Virus record (IMG/VR): IMGVR_UViG_3300025687_000001
Location: 62,001 to 126,000 of that record
Direction: 5' to 3' (one strand)
Source: a virus
DNA length: 64,000 nt
Shown here: in pieces, positions 9,138 through 18,993 of the stretch
How positions within the stretch are numbered: position 1 is the stretch's first letter
How the letters are laid out: the number at the start of each line of letters is the position of its first letter
Made by a program: the position numbers and the translations under genes
The notes under the pieces: model-generated
What the model was told of the DNA's origin: nothing
The model's input: the letters and a program-made list of their open reading frames with translations, nothing else
The model's database searches: none

Positions 9138-9830
9138 TCACCCCATCTGCGAAGAAATCAGCTTCTTCAGTCTACGCTTCGTGTGCGAGATCTGCCCCGG
9201 CGTGAGCCCCGTCTTGCTCACTAGGTCTTTGGTGGAAAGCACTGGCGCGCCGCCGTACCCAGTAGTGTGCTCAAACACCGTTTGGTCACTGGGGTTTAGG
9301 TCGTAGTACACGAAGTCCAGCAGCCCAGAATCTTCGTCGGTGCCAAACCCATAGGGGATGGGCTGCGACGTGGAAAACTCGTTTCGTTGCTCCGACCTAA
9401 ATCGCGCCACCTCAGCCGGGCTCCACACTAGTTCCCCAGCAAGCTCCTCGTTGGTAGGCTCGCGCCCACTGGATTCTCGCAGACGCTCTTCAGCGTCTAG
9501 AAAGGTCTGGGCCTTAATAGTGCGGTGCTCGGGCATCCGCGCAGGCGAGGAGTGCGTGTAGACGATGCGGCTCAAGCCCTTGAGCTGGTTTGTCACGTGC
9601 GTGTTTAGCGCGGACTTAGAAGGGTTAAAGGTATTGAAAGCGTTAATAGCCAGAAGCTTAGCCTCGGCTCGCACAGCTTCGGGGGCCACCGCCCCGCCAG
9701 ACCACCGGTTCACTTCTTTCTCGATTACCGGAGTCATCTGCTTGAGCAGAGGGGACAGCGTCGTCTTCCCGGGCGCTGCCTGCCATTGTTGCCAGAGCTC
9801 AACGTCCTTTTCTTTTCTAGACATCGCCAT
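9138..9830 (-). CDS. Sigma-70-like transcription factor
   Basis: 230 aa. A region-2-like helix block (LAINAFNTFNPSKSALNTHVTNQLKGL) is followed by a region-3-like segment with the typical GREPTNEELAGEL, and the C-terminal ~60 residues end in a region-4-like helix-turn-helix (KDLVSKTGLTPGQISHTKRR). This order is that of small sigma-70-family factors. Its place between hub-like and gp25-like genes suggests expression with late genes, perhaps as a late-promoter factor. Its start overlaps the preceding gene's end by 14 nt. Core RNA polymerase binding is inferred, not seen. Confidence 0.68.
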   Translation of the reverse strand: MAMSRKEKDVELWQQWQAAPGKTTLSPLLKQMTPVIEKEVNRWSGGAVAPEAVRAEAKLLAINAFNTFNPSKSALNTHVTNQLKGLSRIVYTHSSPARMPEHRTIKAQTFLDAEERLRESSGREPTNEELAGELVWSPAEVARFRSEQRNEFSTSQPIPYGFGTDEDSGLLDFVYYDLNPSDQTVFEHTTGYGGAPVLSTKDLVSKTGLTPGQISHTKRRLKKLISSQMG

Positions 9831-12711
9831 CGTCGTCTCCAGTCAGCGCTGTCGGTCTAAGAACCGCTTGCACATACTCAAGTAATAGCCGCTGCCAGTC
9901 CCTTCGGCTATCGGGCAAATCAGCGTAATTAGCGATGTACCCAACATTGAGCTTCGAGAAGACGGCGTCCGTAGCGCCTCCGTCCTCGTCCGCGTCTATT
10001 ACCGACAGCGTTAGCGGAGAGGCGAGCTCCGACCCCGGCTCTACCCCAGGTCCTCCGACGAACTGACGGATAACCGAGTAGTACGTGGGCACTCCAGCCT
10101 CTTCGATAGCACCGATGCGAACCCCCCGACCCCGACCTAGAGGGTCTAGGTTAGACTTGCCGCGCCCCGCTACTCGGTAGAAGTCTATGTAGTGTTCCAA
10201 CGGGCAGACTGGTCTAGCCACGTATCGCATCGCAGCGTCATGGTCGCTAAACAACTCCTTGGCCTCTGTCTTAGGCACTAGCGGTTTGTGTTCTTCTACG
10301 GGGGCAATCTGGTCTGCCGCGTAGTCAGAGAAGGCCGGGAGCTGCTCTTCTCTAGGGGTTAGCTTCCTCGTTAGAGCAAGCCGCCGCCCGTAATGATTGT
10401 AAAACCCGCCCCACTGCAACACCAGGCGGTGGTCGAACACCCCCGGGCTCGGGCACAACTCCTCGAACTTAGAGTCAATCGGGATGGAGCGTATAGTCTC
10501 CGTCCCGTTCTCCGCTCGCTCGGAGATTTCGTTTCTACGGAAAAGGATGCTGTACACTAAGTTCGCTGTGGGGATGTACTGTAAAGAATCTTGGATCTCC
10601 GCCACAGGATCCTGAGGGAAAGTGTCCAGGCCCCCGCCGTCTGCTACTGCTCCGACCAACACCTGGTTCAGCGTTCGGCCGAAGCTAAACTGAACGGACG
10701 TTGTAGCGTCTCGAGCACCGAAATTGTGCGTAACCGATAGGACGTGCCCCTGCACATGCATCCCCACCGCTTCCGAATCCAGGATCGTCATCGGGAACCC
10801 GGGCACCACGTACGGGTTGAAGCTGGAGCTAAGCCCGCCCTGCGCAGAGCCAAACTTGGCCGTGTAGTACTCCTGCTCCGCTAGCATGAAGTACAGCGCG
10901 TGCGTGGTATGCTTCTTGGCTAGCCGTTTCTCAGATGCTCGGATGTTCTGGCTAAGAGTGGCCGCATAAATGGGGTTGGTAGCCTGGACCTCCGATTCCT
11001 CCCTACGTAGCTCTAGAGCGTCCTTGTCCGCGGTAAACCTAGCGCTATTAGCTACTTCCTGCACTTTGTTGAATAGGGCAGGTACGTCCTTCTGCAGGAC
11101 CTGTGGGCCTAGGTAGTACTCCTCCGGGAAGATCAGAAATTCCGTGTCTGCCGTGGCTGCATTGCTGGCCCTAAAGGCGTGCCCGTCCACCACCGCAGGG
11201 AATCCTACGCGCGTAGCTGACGCTGCGTACCCCGCGCTAGACCCACTGACCTTCAGGTCCCGCAAAGCACCCTGCCGCTTGTAGTACACCCGAGTAGGGT
11301 GCGCCTGGTAGTTCTCCGACCACTGCCAGTTAGTCCACATAGACGGAAAGAACGTGTTGCACAGCGGCGGAAGCGCGAATCGCGCGTTGGGTTTAGTGAG
11401 GTACGAGGCAATGCTGAGCCGCCGCTTGTGTTGGGCTAAGTCGGCAGCCCAGGCAGCGGGGTCACTATCCTGGTGGTGTTCGAACGGTGCTACCGGCAGC
11501 CCGTACTTGTCCAACGTGGCAGACGGCGGAGCCATAACCTCGACGATGTCGTAGTACAGTGCGTTGAACACCCCGTGGAGCAGAGCCCACGCCGAACCAT
11601 GTTCTCCGAACTTCGTCCCCGAGTACCTAGCCAGGCTGCGGAACAGCTTCTTGGCCTTAACCGAGCGCAGCATCGGGAACACACCGCCGCCCAGCTTCCC
11701 GTCGATGGGGTCTTCTTCCCCCGGACGCCCTTCTAGATAGGGGAATGCCATCCAGTGCTCGAGGAAGCGCGTCAGCCGCATCCGCCGCGCGAAGTACCCC
11801 GTATGCGTGATGCTGCGGCTCTTGGCAGAGCGGTACTTGAGCTGCTGCTTAGCTTGCTCTGTAAACACGCGCGTCTGCAGCTCTACGTCCGACACTGACG
11901 AAAGGTTCGGGCTAGCTCTATCCGCCTTACCCGCGTAAGCCGCGTACCCCTCAACTAGCTGCGTGCGCTGAGCCTTATCGATATCCGCAGAGACAGAACT
12001 GCGCGCCTCCGCCAGACGTTGCTGGTACTGGGCCGCAGTTTCGCCAACAGGCGCGGTAGCTCTAGCCTTAGCCTCTGCGGCGGAGTTGACCAGGAGCTCC
12101 CTCTGAGTTTCCCACGCCGCCTTTAAGCGCTTTACCTCTGCAGTGATGTCTGTTGCAGACGTAGGAGTAGTCTTAGCGACCTCTCTGTGCTCCCCAAGCA
12201 CGGCGTAGAGAACGTTTTCGATGATGTCAAAAGGCCGCGTAATGGGCCGCCCTGTTCCTAGGTGTTGCTTGAACAGCGCGTCTGGGAATTTCCCCTTTAC
12301 ATTCAGTTGGTTAGGGAAATCTCTGTGTGGCTTGACGGACGTGCTGGACTGATTGTCGTCGCCCGACATGAAGTACAGGTAGAGCTGCGATAGCACGGTC
12401 ATGACGCTGCCTACCTTAAGCTTCATGGCTCGGTAGTTAGCGCTATTTACGTACTCCCACCCCGTGACCTCTCCCTCAAAAAGGAGGCACCACTGCGGGT
12501 GGTCCGCTTCGTACCAAAGGTCTAGGTAGAAGACCGCGACCTGTACGCGATCCTCCGCTCCTAATCGCGCGATGTACCGGTGCGGAGCTACCTCAATCGT
12601 CGCGGAGACCGGAGAGAAGACGCCGGACGTTACCGACATGGCGGACGAAGGAACGAGCACCCCGTTCAGGTAAACCAAGTACCTGCCGGGCTTGATGGAC
12701 GCGGAAGCCAT
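9817..12711 (-). CDS. Large baseplate hub-like structural protein
   Basis: 964 aa. It begins with a beta-rich domain (GRYLVYLNGVLVPSSAMSV) and contains long helical linkers around residues 190-280. Position between the tape measure group and gp25/J is the place of hub/spike components (gp27/gpD-like). A segment with YVVPGFPMTILDSEAVGMHVQGHVLSV resembles the beta-barrel entry of gp27-type hubs (gain-of-pattern, not proven). No lysozyme motif was found. The start shares one base with the previous stop. Confidence 0.6.
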   Translation of the reverse strand: MASASIKPGRYLVYLNGVLVPSSAMSVTSGVFSPVSATIEVAPHRYIARLGAEDRVQVAVFYLDLWYEADHPQWCLLFEGEVTGWEYVNSANYRAMKLKVGSVMTVLSQLYLYFMSGDDNQSSTSVKPHRDFPNQLNVKGKFPDALFKQHLGTGRPITRPFDIIENVLYAVLGEHREVAKTTPTSATDITAEVKRLKAAWETQRELLVNSAAEAKARATAPVGETAAQYQQRLAEARSSVSADIDKAQRTQLVEGYAAYAGKADRASPNLSSVSDVELQTRVFTEQAKQQLKYRSAKSRSITHTGYFARRMRLTRFLEHWMAFPYLEGRPGEEDPIDGKLGGGVFPMLRSVKAKKLFRSLARYSGTKFGEHGSAWALLHGVFNALYYDIVEVMAPPSATLDKYGLPVAPFEHHQDSDPAAWAADLAQHKRRLSIASYLTKPNARFALPPLCNTFFPSMWTNWQWSENYQAHPTRVYYKRQGALRDLKVSGSSAGYAASATRVGFPAVVDGHAFRASNAATADTEFLIFPEEYYLGPQVLQKDVPALFNKVQEVANSARFTADKDALELRREESEVQATNPIYAATLSQNIRASEKRLAKKHTTHALYFMLAEQEYYTAKFGSAQGGLSSSFNPYVVPGFPMTILDSEAVGMHVQGHVLSVTHNFGARDATTSVQFSFGRTLNQVLVGAVADGGGLDTFPQDPVAEIQDSLQYIPTANLVYSILFRRNEISERAENGTETIRSIPIDSKFEELCPSPGVFDHRLVLQWGGFYNHYGRRLALTRKLTPREEQLPAFSDYAADQIAPVEEHKPLVPKTEAKELFSDHDAAMRYVARPVCPLEHYIDFYRVAGRGKSNLDPLGRGRGVRIGAIEEAGVPTYYSVIRQFVGGPGVEPGSELASPLTLSVIDADEDGGATDAVFSKLNVGYIANYADLPDSRRDWQRLLLEYVQAVLRPTALTGDDDGDV
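11206..11215. repeat. Palindrome TACGCGCGTA
   Basis: In the hub-like gene; 12-bp symmetric with flanks C and G. Confidence 0.8.
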
Positions 12712-13541
12712 TAGTTGAAGCGTCCTACCTCACGCAGAGCACAAAAGATGCCTAGCAGCGTAACTGCCGCCGCGTGGGCTAGCAAGGGGCGCGTGCTGCG
12801 GTCCAGCGAGTCTTCGATTAATTGCACATAGACCTCAGGAACAATGTGCGCCGTAGACCGCAGAGCCGTGCGAGTGAGCTGCACCACCCGTGCTCTCTCA
12901 GCAAGCATGGTTTGAGCAGGCACCGAAGACTTGATGGGACCGGCGTAGACCGATGTCTCGTCAGGCCACGCTAGAGTCATGCAGCCCTCGAAGCGCTCCC
13001 GGTAGACTATCTGCCGTCCTCGACGAGCAGCTAAGGCCTCGTACGCGCCATCAGCAGGATCACTACAAAGACGAGCCAGCAGCGCAACCCTGAAGGTCTC
13101 CACAGCAGCGTTGCTGAACGCCTCTCCCATTGCAGTCTCTAGCGGCGTGGGCGTCGACCCATCGTACTCAGGGTTGGCTCGGGTGGTGTAGCTAAGGGTC
13201 TTGGAGGCAGAGTTGCCGCCAATGTCATCCACGCTGACTTCAACCTCGTACAACGTGTTGTGGGCCAGCAACGCAGTGTTCTGGATGCTGAGCTCGACTA
13301 CTTTGCTATCTCCGTCGTCCCAACTGTCGTAGAAACTGTCGTTCCAAGCACCGGCTTGGAGCGCGCCGTTGATGTACACATCGGTGCCGTTGACCGCTAC
13401 GTTGAGCGTAGCCAGGTCTAGACCCAGATCCCCCACGTCTCCGCGGTCGACTAGCTGGATGCGAAACACGGCTGCGCGGCTGACTCCGCTTGCGCTGTCT
13501 GCTGGGGTGACTGCGGCGATGTAGGGGGCTACGGCGGCCAT
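12711..13541 (-). CDS. Tail protein with N-terminal Ig-like (Big_5-type) domain
   Basis: 276 aa. Residues ~5-115 resemble a bacterial Ig-like domain: PYIAAVTPADSASGVSRAA opens the module and NTLYEVEVSVDDIGGNSASK closes it. The C-terminal half is helical (DRSTRPLLAHAAAVTLLGIF). It lies between a 379-aa tail gene and the hub-like gene. A role in baseplate assembly is inferred from position. Confidence 0.6.
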   Translation of the reverse strand: MAAVAPYIAAVTPADSASGVSRAAVFRIQLVDRGDVGDLGLDLATLNVAVNGTDVYINGALQAGAWNDSFYDSWDDGDSKVVELSIQNTALLAHNTLYEVEVSVDDIGGNSASKTLSYTTRANPEYDGSTPTPLETAMGEAFSNAAVETFRVALLARLCSDPADGAYEALAARRGRQIVYRERFEGCMTLAWPDETSVYAGPIKSSVPAQTMLAERARVVQLTRTALRSTAHIVPEVYVQLIEDSLDRSTRPLLAHAAAVTLLGIFCALREVGRFN

Positions 13542-13544
13542 GGG

Positions 13545-14684
13545 TTACTTAGAGCCTTTTCCAAACCGAAAAGAAGCTTCTAGCTTCCGTTTAACAGCAG
13601 CCGCACCCTCTACGAGCGTAGCCGCACCCTCTACGAGCGCTGCGGCAGACTCTTCTGTGCGCACAAGCGCTTGAATACTCCGCTTCCGGTTTACCAGGCG
13701 AAGTTGTTCCGCCGTTTCATCCGGAGACAGCCCGCCCTTCTTGTCCTTCTTCTTCTCCAGCTCGCTAAGTCGAGTAGAAATCGCGTTGTTTTCCTGCCTA
13801 AACGAGCAGCCGTCCAACCTCTTTGCTAGCGCTGCCATGTCCATGACCCGCCCCGCGTTTATATCTCTGGTAGCGGCAGGGGAGCCTTTAGTGCAGTCTA
13901 CCTTGCCACGGCCTTTGCGGTTGGGGCGCGGAGGCGGAGCAACGAACGCGGTGCGCGTAAACTGGTCCAAGGTGACGTAATCAACCGAAGGCACTGGAGC
14001 TGCTGCAAATAGGCTGGTGTCCCCGATAAACGCACGCTCCATGCGCTCCAGGTCTGCCTCGCGGCTGGCCCACATGTCATATTCGCTGGAGACAAGGAAC
14101 TCGAAGCTAAACTTCGCCCAATCGTCACTCTGGGCGCTGAGCACGTTGGTCATGCTCAGGATAGCCCCGGTGACCACCTTCCCATTGTAGGCTACCTGTG
14201 CTAAACGCTGCTGGTAGGAAAGCTGAGACCCCCGGAGAACCTGGTGGTACAGAGTATTTAGGGTACTCCGCCAGTTGTCTGTGTAGGTGTTCTCCAGCAC
14301 CCCCGAGAACGAGTAGACGCGAGGCTCCTCTCCAAAGAAGAGGGCGGCGTAGCTATCCCCGTTTAGAGGGATCAGCTGCGTTTTCTCAGTAGCCTTCTCT
14401 ACAACTTCTTGTAGGTAAAAACCTACGTAGGCTCCGCGTTGGAAGCTGGTCGCCGGCGCAGGGAGGGTAGTTAAGTCCCCAGTTAGGTAGAGACGAGCAA
14501 CGCGAAGATCGTTGTGGTTGTCTCGAGCTTCTGTGTAGTCGTACTTACGCGCGGTCAGGGGTCGCTCCGCGTAGACCCCCCTAGCTTCTGTACCCGGACG
14601 GCCGAGCGTGCCTCCGTAGTCGGTGTCCACGTCCCCGGCGATCTCAACGTCCAAACGCCTAGTGAACCAATCAGCCATCTGCAC
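13545..14684 (-). CDS. Tail/baseplate protein near the tape measure
   Basis: 379 aa. The central part contains YSFSGVLENTYTDNWRSTL and later WAKFSFEFLVSSEY, beta-rich stretches typical of baseplate tube-initiator or LysM-region proteins that follow the tape measure. The last ~100 residues are helical and highly charged, with a tandem ALVEGAATLVEGAA repeat. The first codons overlap the end of the 65-aa gene upstream by 14 nt. The precise role is unknown. Confidence 0.6.
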   Translation of the reverse strand: MQMADWFTRRLDVEIAGDVDTDYGGTLGRPGTEARGVYAERPLTARKYDYTEARDNHNDLRVARLYLTGDLTTLPAPATSFQRGAYVGFYLQEVVEKATEKTQLIPLNGDSYAALFFGEEPRVYSFSGVLENTYTDNWRSTLNTLYHQVLRGSQLSYQQRLAQVAYNGKVVTGAILSMTNVLSAQSDDWAKFSFEFLVSSEYDMWASREADLERMERAFIGDTSLFAAAPVPSVDYVTLDQFTRTAFVAPPPRPNRKGRGKVDCTKGSPAATRDINAGRVMDMAALAKRLDGCSFRQENNAISTRLSELEKKKDKKGGLSPDETAEQLRLVNRKRSIQALVRTEESAAALVEGAATLVEGAAAVKRKLEASFRFGKGSK

Positions 14685-14868
14685 CCTGCTTCTGGAAGAT
14701 CACCGCGCTCTCTCGGTACAACACCGCAGCACTCAAAAGGTAGGGGTCCGGGCTTTGTAGGCTCACAACATTCAGCGTCTTGAACCCCTCAACGAGATCC
14801 TCGCACTTCGCTGCCAACACTGCTGCGCCGTCTGGATTGACTAGTCGTAGTCTAGCTCGTTCAGCCAT
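14671..14868 (-). CDS. Small tail protein, possibly gpX-like
   Basis: 65 aa, between the tape measure (one-base overlap) and the 379-aa tail gene (14-nt overlap). A short product directly after the tape measure recalls tail protein X (LysM-like) of P2-type phages, but no clear LysM motif is seen. Both overlaps argue for a real, coupled gene. Confidence 0.5.
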   Translation of the reverse strand: MAERARLRLVNPDGAAVLAAKCEDLVEGFKTLNVVSLQSPDPYLLSAAVLYRESAVIFQKQGADG

Positions 14869-17800
14869 CAGGATATCTTCGCGTTCACGTAGTCAGTCAA
14901 AGCATATACAGACCCGACCAATTCACGGATCGAAAGATTGAGCGCGTCCGTCTCTTTGTTCAGCGCCTGATACTTGTTAGCCAGTTTCAGCGCTTCGGAC
15001 TGGTTTTCCTTGAGGGCTTTGTTGAAGAGCTCAATCTGGTCACCCGCTTCTTTGGTGCCGGCATCGCTCTTAGCGTCGGTGGAGCGCTTGCGTGTGGGGT
15101 CGACACTAGCTACGGCACTCCCGAGCACCCCTGCTTCTAAGAGCTCCATAGCCTGCGCAAAGCGCCCTTCTTTAGTGGTGTTGCCCTTACGCGCAAAGTG
15201 CTCCTCCCCAGCAGCCAAGCTTCGGATGCGTGTGAGCATGTCCCCAGCTTCGCTACCGGCCGCGCCCATGACTTGAACAGCGGCTTCCTTGCTTCCCAGG
15301 AACTTAGTGAGAAAATCTTCGTTGGATCCCCCCTCCCCAGCCAGCTCCTTAAGCTTTCGACTCCTAAACCCGGAACTAGTCAAGACGCGTTCGTCGTTGA
15401 TATGTAGTGCACCCAGGGCCGCGCTGAGGTGTCTGCTCTTCTCTAGCCCCTTTAGCTTCTCTTGGAACTCGGCGGTTTTGGCGCCCCAGTTGGTATTAGT
15501 GTCTTTTTTGGTGGATTCTCTAGCGTCCCTTAGCGCGGCTTTCAGCCCAGACGAGCCTTCTCCCTCGAGGACGCTTATAAGTCTGCGCGCGGCAGAGGAC
15601 TGTTCTCCTCCTTTGTCCGAGAGCGCCTGTAACTCCGAAATGTCCCCGCCGGTCTGGTAGAGAAGCTCCATGTCCTTGCCCGTGATGCCCGCTTTGGTGC
15701 CTTCTTGGGCTAGGAGCTGGAGAGTTTTTTGGTGCTCCCGGTGCTCAAAGGTAGTCTCCTCAAGGAAGGCGCTGCTCAAGTCCTGGGCGTAGGCGCGGCC
15801 GGTAGCGGATCTGGCGGAGTCCAACTTCACCTCTGTAATGGACCCAAAAACCTCCTTAGCAAGCTCCCCTTCGCTTCTAGCTCCGCTTAAGTTAACTCCG
15901 GAGAACCTCCCTACCTGGCGAGACAGAGCTCCTGCAGCGAGAGCGTTGTCTTCCGACTCTGCACTGAGGCGCTGGAACTCCGCGCCCATCTGGCTCTGAG
16001 ACGCCGTGCTGAGTACAGCAATCTTCTTCTGAAGTTCGGGATCTGCTTCCATCTCCCGAACAGTGCGGGGCTTCCTGCCGGCAGCAATGTCCTCCTTCTG
16101 TAGAACGCGGTAGATGGAAGTCTTAGCTCCCTGCTCTGCCAGCTTGGAGCTAAGAAACTTCGCACCCTTGGAAGAGCCGCCCTCTTTGTAGGTGTCAAAG
16201 GCGCGGCCTACGTTCTCTCGGTAGTGGGAGAACGCGGCAGCTACCACGTCTTTGCTTAGCTTACTAGCCTCAGCCATCTCGGCAGCGGAACGGTCCAGGT
16301 AAGCTCTGCGCCCCGAGCCAGTTCTAAACCTGCTCGACTCGCGGATAACAGAAGCGGCGCTGTCAACGTGCGCGGCGTGCCGCTGGAACATGGCCAGGTT
16401 TTCACCCGCCACCACGCTGTCACTCTTTAAGAACCGCGTAAAATCCGACCCCATGTGCCCGAAGCCCATATCCTCTAGCTGGTCAATGTTGGCTTCAGTA
16501 ACCGCGTAGTCCTTCTTGACCGACGCCGGAGAGATCCCCGAGAAATCCCCCGCCCTGAACTCGTCAAGAATGCTCTTGGACGGGCCTCCGCGACTGGACA
16601 GCAGGTACTGGTCCTCACTGACCCCTAGAGCCTTAGCTTCAGCAGAGACCTCTAACCCCGCCGTCGCTAGCGCTGCCCTACGCACTCCGAAGACGTCGCG
16701 AGCTGCGGACTTCTTGCGCTCAAACCACCGTACGGCACGGCCCCCAATGCCAAAGCGATCCTCTGCGTCCTGGTAGGAACGCTCTAACCGGTCTCGCTCA
16801 ATCAAGTCCTCTTGCTGCCGGGCTGCGCGAAGAGCTCCGGGGTTCTTGGCGAGCTCCATGTAACTCATGGCCCGCTCACGGCTGCCAGTTACGCGCGTAA
16901 GAGCCTGCAAGCCCGTCATGCCTCGATTCTCGCGCTTGGCCTGCTCCATCATCTGCCGCGCACGCGCGAAAACCATTGCTTGCTGCGTTTCAGGAGTCAT
17001 GTCCTCCTGGTACTCAGCAAACTGGTCCATAGCACCTTCTTCAAACATGGCTGCGCGCAACTCTTGCTGCCGCCGCGTAAGGCCCTTGCCTTTAATGAGC
17101 GCGCGCCCGCGCTTTTGTACGTCCTTGGCCGAGTAGCTTCCGAACGCCATCTCCTGGAACTTCATGGGGTCGAACGTCATGTCCGCGTTCAACGCCCCGA
17201 GCATCATGGTCCCTGCTTGAGTCGCCTGCATGTGCGCAGCGCCCCGCGTCAGGTGGGTGGCCATACCCTGCATACCGCCCAGCGCAGACAGTCGTCTATC
17301 GGAGATGAGGCCCCCGTCCACCATAGCCGTGGCGGACGCCAGTGCCGACCCACCCATAGCCAGCCCGGATCCAGCATTGAGTCCCATTTGGGCGTAGGTG
17401 CCCGCTGCTTCCCCACCAAACCCGGACATATAGGTCTGTAGCGTCATCCCCGCAGCTCGCGCAGCGGCGGTGAGTTTCTTGCCAAAATCCTGCTGCTGGA
17501 ACCTCGTAGAAGAGATGCCGAGAGATCGAGAGATAGACTGGAGCTCAATGGCATCCGCCTGAGTCAGCCCTTCTCCGAGATCCATGATGGTCTTGCTGAC
17601 CTTGGCCAGCTCTTTCACTCGGGCCACGATCTGCTCTGTGGATCCTGTGTGTCCGCGCATCAGGCCAGCCTCTTGGCCCAGCGCCATGGTGGACATCATG
17701 TCCTGCGTGCTGAAGCTGAAGCTCTCTACGGCGGCGCGGTCTAGCCCCTGGTAAATCTGCGCAGCAGAACGCGCGTTGATACCTCGCCCGGTCGGGCTGA

Positions 17801-18641
17801 CCAGGTTACCTAGCCGCATCCCGGAAAACACACTCTCGACGCCCCGCGTACCTTCTCGCTCACGCATGTACGCGTCGCCCCACATGGAAGCAGCCATGAG
17901 AGGCATGCCGATGGCCGACGCCCCGGCTAGGAGCCCGCCGCCGAGCCCAAAAGCCCCCAGCCCCCCGGCCACGGCCGACCCAAACCCGGCTACCTCGAGC
18001 CCCGTCATAGCCAGGTTTTCTACGCGACCAACTGTTCGCCTCGCCGCTGCAGCCCGTTGCTGCAACACCGACATCCCGGTCGGTGCTGGGGGCATCATCA
18101 GGTTACCCAGAGCTCCCGTGGCCGACAGGTCTCCCCAGAACGTTCCTGAAGACAAGCCTGCAGGACTATTCACCGGGCCTTGAATGGGGTGAGTAAACGC
18201 CTGTGTCCACACCGGCGGCGCGTGGGGCATACCCCAGGCAGGGCGAGCACCGATGTTGCCGTACCCATGCCAGCCGCCACCGCCGCCACCGTAGGAGGGC
18301 TCGGGCGGGGTAGGCCCAGTGTACCCAACACCCGCGCTGATGTGCGGGGCGCCAGCGATGGCGGAAGGCTGGCTCAGCCGGATGTTTGTCCCAATGGGAC
18401 TCAGCGTCTGCGGAGGGGGCGGAGCTGCCGCGCCCATAAGCATCGGCGTCTGTGCCGGGAAGGGCGCAGTGTGGCTAAGCTGAGTGGTGAATATGGGCGG
18501 CGGAGGGGTGGGTAGCTGTACCGCTGTGCTGCCACCGCTGTCTACCGGAGCAAAACTTCCTGGCAGCAGCCCTAACCTAACGAGCGCAGACTGAGCACCG
18601 CCGTACCCGGCTGCAATGCTCGAAAAGGTATCTTCTGCCAA
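14868..18641 (-). CDS. Tail tape measure protein
   Basis: 1257 aa, the longest tail gene and placed right behind the two chaperone frames, the universal tape-measure position. Residues 1-190 are Pro/Gly-rich; residues ~205-255 form a hydrophobic Gly/Ala-rich segment (GLGGGLLAGASAIGMPLMAAS) as in many tape measures that contact the host membrane; the rest is helical and rich in Ala, Gln, Lys and Glu. With the usual ~0.15 nm per residue the tail would be roughly 190 nm long (inference). No peptidase or muramidase motif was noticed. Confidence 0.8.
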   Translation of the reverse strand: MAEDTFSSIAAGYGGAQSALVRLGLLPGSFAPVDSGGSTAVQLPTPPPPIFTTQLSHTAPFPAQTPMLMGAAAPPPPQTLSPIGTNIRLSQPSAIAGAPHISAGVGYTGPTPPEPSYGGGGGGWHGYGNIGARPAWGMPHAPPVWTQAFTHPIQGPVNSPAGLSSGTFWGDLSATGALGNLMMPPAPTGMSVLQQRAAAARRTVGRVENLAMTGLEVAGFGSAVAGGLGAFGLGGGLLAGASAIGMPLMAASMWGDAYMREREGTRGVESVFSGMRLGNLVSPTGRGINARSAAQIYQGLDRAAVESFSFSTQDMMSTMALGQEAGLMRGHTGSTEQIVARVKELAKVSKTIMDLGEGLTQADAIELQSISRSLGISSTRFQQQDFGKKLTAAARAAGMTLQTYMSGFGGEAAGTYAQMGLNAGSGLAMGGSALASATAMVDGGLISDRRLSALGGMQGMATHLTRGAAHMQATQAGTMMLGALNADMTFDPMKFQEMAFGSYSAKDVQKRGRALIKGKGLTRRQQELRAAMFEEGAMDQFAEYQEDMTPETQQAMVFARARQMMEQAKRENRGMTGLQALTRVTGSRERAMSYMELAKNPGALRAARQQEDLIERDRLERSYQDAEDRFGIGGRAVRWFERKKSAARDVFGVRRAALATAGLEVSAEAKALGVSEDQYLLSSRGGPSKSILDEFRAGDFSGISPASVKKDYAVTEANIDQLEDMGFGHMGSDFTRFLKSDSVVAGENLAMFQRHAAHVDSAASVIRESSRFRTGSGRRAYLDRSAAEMAEASKLSKDVVAAAFSHYRENVGRAFDTYKEGGSSKGAKFLSSKLAEQGAKTSIYRVLQKEDIAAGRKPRTVREMEADPELQKKIAVLSTASQSQMGAEFQRLSAESEDNALAAGALSRQVGRFSGVNLSGARSEGELAKEVFGSITEVKLDSARSATGRAYAQDLSSAFLEETTFEHREHQKTLQLLAQEGTKAGITGKDMELLYQTGGDISELQALSDKGGEQSSAARRLISVLEGEGSSGLKAALRDARESTKKDTNTNWGAKTAEFQEKLKGLEKSRHLSAALGALHINDERVLTSSGFRSRKLKELAGEGGSNEDFLTKFLGSKEAAVQVMGAAGSEAGDMLTRIRSLAAGEEHFARKGNTTKEGRFAQAMELLEAGVLGSAVASVDPTRKRSTDAKSDAGTKEAGDQIELFNKALKENQSEALKLANKYQALNKETDALNLSIRELVGSVYALTDYVNAKIS
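16890..16899. repeat. Palindrome TACGCGCGTA
   Basis: In the tape measure gene; TTACGCGCGTAA, 12-bp symmetric. Confidence 0.8.
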
Positions 18642-18643
18642 GG

Positions 18644-18949
18644 TTAGAACTCCGGCATGTCATCCAACGAGTCAAGCAGCGATAGCAGCTCCCGGTCTGT
18701 CTTTCGCTCCTCGGCTTTGTCCGCTACCAACCGCTCTCTAATGGTATAAGCCCCCTCGAGGTGGAGGCTCATACGCATTATATCTGTGACGATCTGGCTT
18801 AGGTTTTCAAAGTCTTTTTCGTTGCCTGACCGCCGCCATACTTCGGTCACCAGGGACCGTTCGTACTCTTTCCAAAGCCGGACCCGCTCACGGTAAACCA
18901 TCTCTTGCAGGATGGCGCTCTGAACTGACCCTCGCGGCGGGAGGGGCAC
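18644..18949 (-). CDS. Tail assembly chaperone, downstream (T-like) frame
   Basis: 101 aa if started at the GTG at 18949; no good ribosome site precedes it. The frame is open further upstream without a stop, across the end of the 205-aa chaperone gene, and joins it through a -1 slippery site at 18997-19003. It is therefore more likely translated as the C-terminal part of a fusion than alone. The product is helical and acidic/basic (VYRERVRLWKEYERS), as in T-type chaperone extensions. Confidence 0.65.
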   Translation of the reverse strand: MPLPPRGSVQSAILQEMVYRERVRLWKEYERSLVTEVWRRSGNEKDFENLSQIVTDIMRMSLHLEGAYTIRERLVADKAEERKTDRELLSLLDSLDDMPEF

Positions 18950-18993
18950 CCCTCGTAGGACTAACTCCGCGCGAGCGCTGCCCCACGAGGTTG

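Noticed and set aside
11872-11881. Further palindrome copy (ACGCGCGT) and near copies at 37850 and 45245
   Set aside because: Each differs from TACGCGCGTA by at least one base and was not counted.
18745-18753. TGGTATAAG on the plus strand inside the chaperone frame
   Set aside because: Points antisense into tail genes with no plus-strand gene behind it; taken as chance.
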